Of a DNA stretch of 7,691 nucleotides, positions 5,197 to 7,691 are shown in pieces. Both the position numbers and the translations under genes were made by a program. A model generated the notes under the pieces. That model did not search any database. It worked only from the letters and a program-made list of their open reading frames with translations, and was not told where the DNA came from. The first letter of the stretch is position 1. Every line of letters begins with the position of its first letter. The stretch covers positions 1 to 7,691 of the forward strand of contig CAJXXJ010000163.1 of assembly GCA_913062745.1 (NCBI GenBank). Direction: 5' to 3'. Source of the DNA: an uncultured Phaeodactylibacter sp. (GTDB taxonomy: Bacteria > Bacteroidota > Bacteroidia > Chitinophagales > Saprospiraceae).

Positions 5197-5835
5197 ATGG
5201 CAAAAAAGAAGAAATACTACACGGTCTGGGAAGGCAATACCCCCGGCGTCTACGATTCGTGGGACGCCTGCAAGGCACAGATACAGGGGTACCCCAATGC
5301 CCGCTACAAATCTTACAAAAGCCGGGAAGAAGCAGAAGCCGCTTATCGCGAAAGCTTTGCCGACCACATCGGGCAGGCCAGCCCCGGCAGCAAGCCGGCC
5401 AAGCCGAAAGCCCCCCGCCGTAATCGGGATGAAATCGTTTGGGAAAGTATAAGCGTGGATGCCGCCTGCAGCGGCAACCCGGGGGTGATGGAATATCAGG
5501 GGGTGCATACCTCAGACGGCACACAGATTTTTCATAAGAAATTCAGCCTGGGCACCAATAACATCGGTGAGTTTCTGGCTATCGTGCACGCCCTTGCCTT
5601 ATTCAAGCAACAGGGAAATGAGACACCTATATATACAGACTCCAAAATTGCAATGGGCTGGGTGAAGAAAAAGAAGGCCAATACCAAGCTCGTGCGTAAT
5701 GCAAAAACGGCCCTGCTGCACGAACTGATCTCCCGGGCAGAAGCCTGGCTGCGGAACAATACCTACAAGAACCCTATCCTGAAGTGGGATACGGAAAGCT
5801 GGGGGGAGATTCCGGCTGACTTTGGGCGGAAGTAG
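5197..5835 (+). CDS. rnhA: Ribonuclease H1 with N-terminal viroplasmin domain
   Basis: A 212-residue RNase H that should cleave the RNA strand of RNA-DNA hybrids (R-loops, primers, misincorporated ribonucleotides). Residues 7-50 form a viroplasmin/hybrid-binding domain (YYTVWEGNTPGVYDSWDAC then AKY-like YKSYKSREEAEAAY), the module also found in eukaryotic RNase H1. A basic, Pro/Lys-rich linker (54-78) leads to the catalytic domain from about 85. Its acidic residues are D88 in SVDAACSGNPG, E125 in NNIGEFLAI, D148 in IYTDSKIAMGW, and most likely D208 in the C-terminal WGEIPADFGRK. The WDTESWGEIPADFGRK ending is typical of the Bacteroidota/Firmicutes subgroup and differs from the E. coli GHxGHxEN motif. 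It converges on def across a repeat-rich spacer. The function call is firm; the symbol is by analogy. Confidence 0.92.
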   Translation: MAKKKKYYTVWEGNTPGVYDSWDACKAQIQGYPNARYKSYKSREEAEAAYRESFADHIGQASPGSKPAKPKAPRRNRDEIVWESISVDAACSGNPGVMEYQGVHTSDGTQIFHKKFSLGTNNIGEFLAIVHALALFKQQGNETPIYTDSKIAMGWVKKKKANTKLVRNAKTALLHELISRAEAWLRNNTYKNPILKWDTESWGEIPADFGRK

Positions 5836-5842
5836 GGGAGTG

Positions 5843-5889
5843 GGGAATTCGGAATGTAGAAATAGGAAGTGGGAAGTGGGAATTCGGAA
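5843..5889 (+). repeat. Purine-rich direct repeats after the RNase H gene
   Basis: GGGAATTCGGAA occurs at 5843-5854 and again at 5878-5889 (35-base period). Between them GGAAGTG is repeated in tandem (5865-5871 and 5872-5878). The stretch is almost entirely purine plus T on this strand and unlike its coding neighbours. It could be a copy of a dispersed intergenic repeat; a genome search would tell. Confidence 0.6.
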
Positions 5890-5910
5890 ATTTTTCCAAA
5901 TTCCCACTTC
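5873..5910. terminator. Large hairpin between convergent RNase H and def genes
   Basis: A 12-pair perfect outer stem GAAGTGGGAATT (5873-5884) with AATTCCCACTTC (5899-5910) is followed, after one C/A mismatch, by GGAA/TTCC (5886-5889 with 5894-5897) and a four-base loop. It lies 37 bases after the RNase H stop and 10 bases after the def stop, so it suits termination in both directions. No T tract follows on either side, so an intrinsic terminator is likely but not proven. Confidence 0.55.
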
Positions 5911-5920
5911 TGCCTAAAGG

Positions 5921-6475
5921 CTAGCGCGGGAACTTCATCCGGTAGTCCACCTTTACCTTGCCCTTTTTGATGCTGTCGAGCTTGCGGCGTACGAGGCGCC
6001 GCTTGATCGGCTTGAGGTGGTCGGTAAACAGCACGCCGTCGATGTGGTCGTACTCGTGTTGTATAACGCGTGCGTTGAAGCCGTTAAAGACCTCTTCGTG
6101 CTCCTCAAAGTTTTCGTCCATATACCGCAGGCGCAGCTGTGCGGGGCGCTCCACATCACCACGTACGTCGGGGATGCTCAGGCAGCCCTCTTCGTAGGGC
6201 CAGGGGTCGCCGCCTTCTTCCACTTTGTGGGCGTTGATGAAGACGCGTTTGATGCCTTCGTTTTCCTCTCCTTCTTTCTGCACCTGTACAGTATCCACCA
6301 GAAACAGGCGGATGCTCCGCCCGATCTGCGGGGCGGCAAGGCCTACGCCCTCAGCGTTGTACATGGTTTCCCACATATTTTCAATCAGCTCCTGCAGTTC
6401 CGGATACTCCGGCTTGATGTCTTCGGCTTTCTTTTTCAGAACCGGCTGCCCGTAGGCGTAAATCGGCAATATCAT
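5921..6475 (-). CDS. def: Peptide deformylase
   Basis: A 184-residue peptide deformylase, the metalloenzyme that removes the formyl group from the N-terminal methionine of new proteins. All three signature motifs are present: G43-V-G-L-A-A-P-Q50; E96-G-C-L-S100, with metal ligand C98; and QH140-E-Y-D-H144, with ligands H140 and H144 and catalytic E141. The DVRGDVERP and HIDGVLFTD contexts are normal for the family. A basic tail (RRLVRRKLDSIKKGKVK) is usual in Bacteroidota homologues. The ATG at 6475 is chosen because MILPIYAYGQPVL is the family's usual start; extension to a TTG at 6517 would overlap ruvX. It lies 16 bases after ruvX and is probably co-transcribed with it. Confidence 0.97.
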   Translation of the reverse strand: MILPIYAYGQPVLKKKAEDIKPEYPELQELIENMWETMYNAEGVGLAAPQIGRSIRLFLVDTVQVQKEGEENEGIKRVFINAHKVEEGGDPWPYEEGCLSIPDVRGDVERPAQLRLRYMDENFEEHEEVFNGFNARVIQHEYDHIDGVLFTDHLKPIKRRLVRRKLDSIKKGKVKVDYRMKFPR

Positions 6476-6491
6476 GCGTCGCTTTCTTTTT

Positions 6492-6905
6492 TTATCGGTT
6501 GTTTTCCAGATATTCACTGAGTATCAGCACAGCACTCACTTTGTCTACCAGGCCTTTATCCTGCCGCTTTTTCTTTTTGGCGCCGCTCTGCCGGATGACC
6601 GACTTGGCGTCCTCTGAAGTGAAGCGTTCATCCTGCAGCTCAATACGCTGCTCAGGGAAGGCTTTTTTCAGCTGCCGCGACAGCCCGATGACCAGGTGGT
6701 GGATTTGCGCCGGGTTGCCGTCCGGGTAGAAGGGCTCGCCGAGTACGATAGTTTCCACCTCCTCTTCCTGCATATACTGCTTCAGATAGGCCATCAGTTC
6801 TCCCGTGGGCACGGTGTCGAGCCCGTTAGGGATGATTTGCAGCGGGTCTGTGACGGCGAGGCCACAGCGCTTCGTACCATAATCTATAGCAAGTATACGT
6901 GCCAA
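6492..6905 (-). CDS. ruvX: RuvX/YqgF, putative pre-16S rRNA nuclease or Holliday junction resolvase
   Basis: A 137-residue RuvX/YqgF protein with an RNase H-like fold; E. coli YqgF processes the 5' end of pre-16S rRNA, and a resolvase role has also been proposed. Seen are the first strand with D8 (RILAIDYGTKRCGLAVTD), LGEPFYPDG around 55-63 in place of the usual LGxPxxxDG, D92-E-R-F-T-S97, and the C-terminal D121 in LVDKVSAVLILSEYL. The Lys-rich insert (AKKKKRQDK, 109-117) is normal in Bacteroidota. The start codon is TTG at 6905: a stop lies two codons upstream, no ATG is available, and the alignment requires methionine here. It follows the ABC exporter gene by 35 bases and precedes def by 16. 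Confidence 0.93.
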   Translation of the reverse strand: MARILAIDYGTKRCGLAVTDPLQIIPNGLDTVPTGELMAYLKQYMQEEEVETIVLGEPFYPDGNPAQIHHLVIGLSRQLKKAFPEQRIELQDERFTSEDAKSVIRQSGAKKKKRQDKGLVDKVSAVLILSEYLENNR

Positions 6906-6927
6906 TATCTATTCCACTTTAAAAAGT

Positions 6928-6935
6928 CAAAATTA
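6928..6935 (-). promoter_or_regulatory. Candidate -7 box for ruvX-def
   Basis: TAATTTTG on the minus strand is an exact TANNTTTG match 22 bases before the ruvX TTG start, just after the ABC exporter stop. No TTG lies 19 bases upstream, so support is partial. It would let ruvX-def be expressed apart from the transporter. Confidence 0.35.
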
Positions 6936-6940
6936 CAAAA

Positions 6941-7691
6941 TCAATCGGTATACCCGGCGGCCTGCAGGTGGAACAATTCTGCATACTTGCCGTTTTGCGC
7001 CAGCAGCTCCTCGTGGCTGCCGAGCTCCAGCAACTGCCCGTTCTCCAGAAACAGGATGCGGTCGGCCATACGCACCGTAGAGAAGCGGTGGGAGATGATC
7101 ACGGCGGCTTTGCCTTCAATCAGCTCAGAGAACCGCAGGAATACTTCGTGCTCCGCCCGGGCATCAAGGGCAGCAGTAGGCTCGTCCAGGATCAGCAGCT
7201 GTGCTTCCCGCATGTAGGCGCGGGCCAGTGCGATCTTTTGCCACTGCCCGCCGCTGAGGTCCACCCCTTTGGCAAAGCGTTTGCCCAGTATCTGCTCGTA
7301 GCGCTCCGGCAATTGCTCCACCACCGTGTCTGCCAGGCTTTTTTGGGCGGCAGCCTCAATAGCGGGCAGATCTTTCAGCGCCTGAATGTTGCCTATTGCA
7401 ATGTTCTCGCCGGCGCGCAGCTGAAAACGGATGTAGTCCTGAAAAATGATGCCGATGTTGTCCCGCAGCTCCTTCAGCCGGTACTCCCGGATATCCAGGC
7501 CATCAATCAGGATGCGGCCTTCTGTAGGTTCGTACAGGCGGGCGAGCAGTTTGACGAGCGTAGTCTTGCCGGCACCGTTTTCGCCTACGAGCGCCAGTTT
7601 CTCGCCGGGCCGAAGGTGGAAAGACAGATTGCGGATGGCCCAGCGCTCGCTGTTCGGGTATTTGAAGCTCACATTTTCAAAACGGAAGCCG
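6941..7691 (-). CDS. ABC exporter, C-terminal ATPase domain (partial)
   Basis: The 3' 249 codons of an ABC transporter gene whose beginning lies beyond the window. Counting from the first whole codon (7690), the visible parts are: the opening strand GFRFENVSFKYPN; Walker A GENGAGKT at 36-43; Q-loop Gln84 in IFQDYIRFQ; signature LSGGQ at 145-149; Walker B LLILDE followed by the D-loop (DEPTAALD, 169-176); and the switch His201 in IISHR. All are intact, so the ATPase should be active. The GFRFENVSF lead and the C-terminal ENGQLLELGSHEELL segment are typical of fused permease-ATPase exporters (MsbA/lipid- or peptide-exporter type), so a membrane domain is expected upstream. An apparent GTG start at 7672 is inside this domain and is not a gene start. 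The substrate cannot be read from the ATPase half. Confidence 0.93.
   Translation of the reverse strand, partial: GFRFENVSFKYPNSERWAIRNLSFHLRPGEKLALVGENGAGKTTLVKLLARLYEPTEGRILIDGLDIREYRLKELRDNIGIIFQDYIRFQLRAGENIAIGNIQALKDLPAIEAAAQKSLADTVVEQLPERYEQILGKRFAKGVDLSGGQWQKIALARAYMREAQLLILDEPTAALDARAEHEVFLRFSELIEGKAAVIISHRFSTVRMADRILFLENGQLLELGSHEELLAQNGKYAELFHLQAAGYTD

Noticed and set aside
6476..6517. Longer peptide deformylase starting at TTG 6517
   Set aside because: It overlaps the ruvX stop and adds a basic lead absent from the family; ATG 6475 fits.
6017..6520. 167-residue open frame on the plus strand
   Set aside because: Antisense to def, with no start signal and no family resemblance; def itself is certain.
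7670..7672. GTG as the start of a 243-residue stand-alone ABC ATPase
   Set aside because: The reading frame stays open to the window edge and encodes GFRFEN, which belongs to the same ATPase domain, so the gene continues upstream.
1..7691. Mobile element, CRISPR array, toxin-antitoxin pair or defence island
   Set aside because: I saw no transposase, integrase, spaced direct repeats, small toxin-like pair or defence domain. The tRNA has no duplicated 3' end that would mark an integration site.

Overview
The window looks like ordinary chromosome from a member of the Bacteroidota, most plausibly of the Saprospiria (Lewinella/Haliscomenobacter) type; the phylum is much safer than the class. The evidence is a DUF4293 membrane protein, an exbB / unknown membrane protein / exbD / exbD cluster, a ribonuclease H with an N-terminal viroplasmin domain, a ruvX-def pair with the Lys-rich RuvX segment usual in that phylum, several TANNTTTG-type promoter boxes, and few Shine-Dalgarno sites. 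There is no transposase, phage gene, CRISPR array or integration scar. Genes are tightly packed, and no gene-free stretch exceeds 300 bases; the longest is the 187-base divergent gap at 5010-5196.

Left part (1-1400): the N-terminus of an FAD-dependent oxidoreductase runs leftward off the window. It diverges, with only 18 bases between start codons, from a secreted SGNH/GDSL-like hydrolase. A four-helix DUF4293 protein follows. A strong hairpin at 1360-1394 separates these rightward genes from the leftward genes beyond.

Centre (1400-4140, all minus strand): a tRNA-Ser(GGA) with a good Bacteroidota promoter is followed 67 bases later by a proton-channel operon: ExbB/TolQ-like protein with a signal peptide and an acidic periplasmic segment, an unrecognised 161-residue four-helix membrane protein, and two different ExbD proteins. 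These should form a proton-motive-force-driven inner-membrane energiser for outer-membrane work (TonB- or Tol-like). No tonB or tolB is next to it. The unknown membrane subunit is the most interesting element in the window.

Right part (4200-7691): tatD (minus) diverges from the viroplasmin-type RNase H (plus), which converges on a ruvX-def pair (minus) across a purine-rich repeat/hairpin spacer. Last comes the C-terminal ATPase domain of an ABC exporter (minus), cut by the window end. These are housekeeping genes for nucleic-acid processing, protein N-terminal maturation and export. I found no convincing new system; the findings are modest and stated as such.
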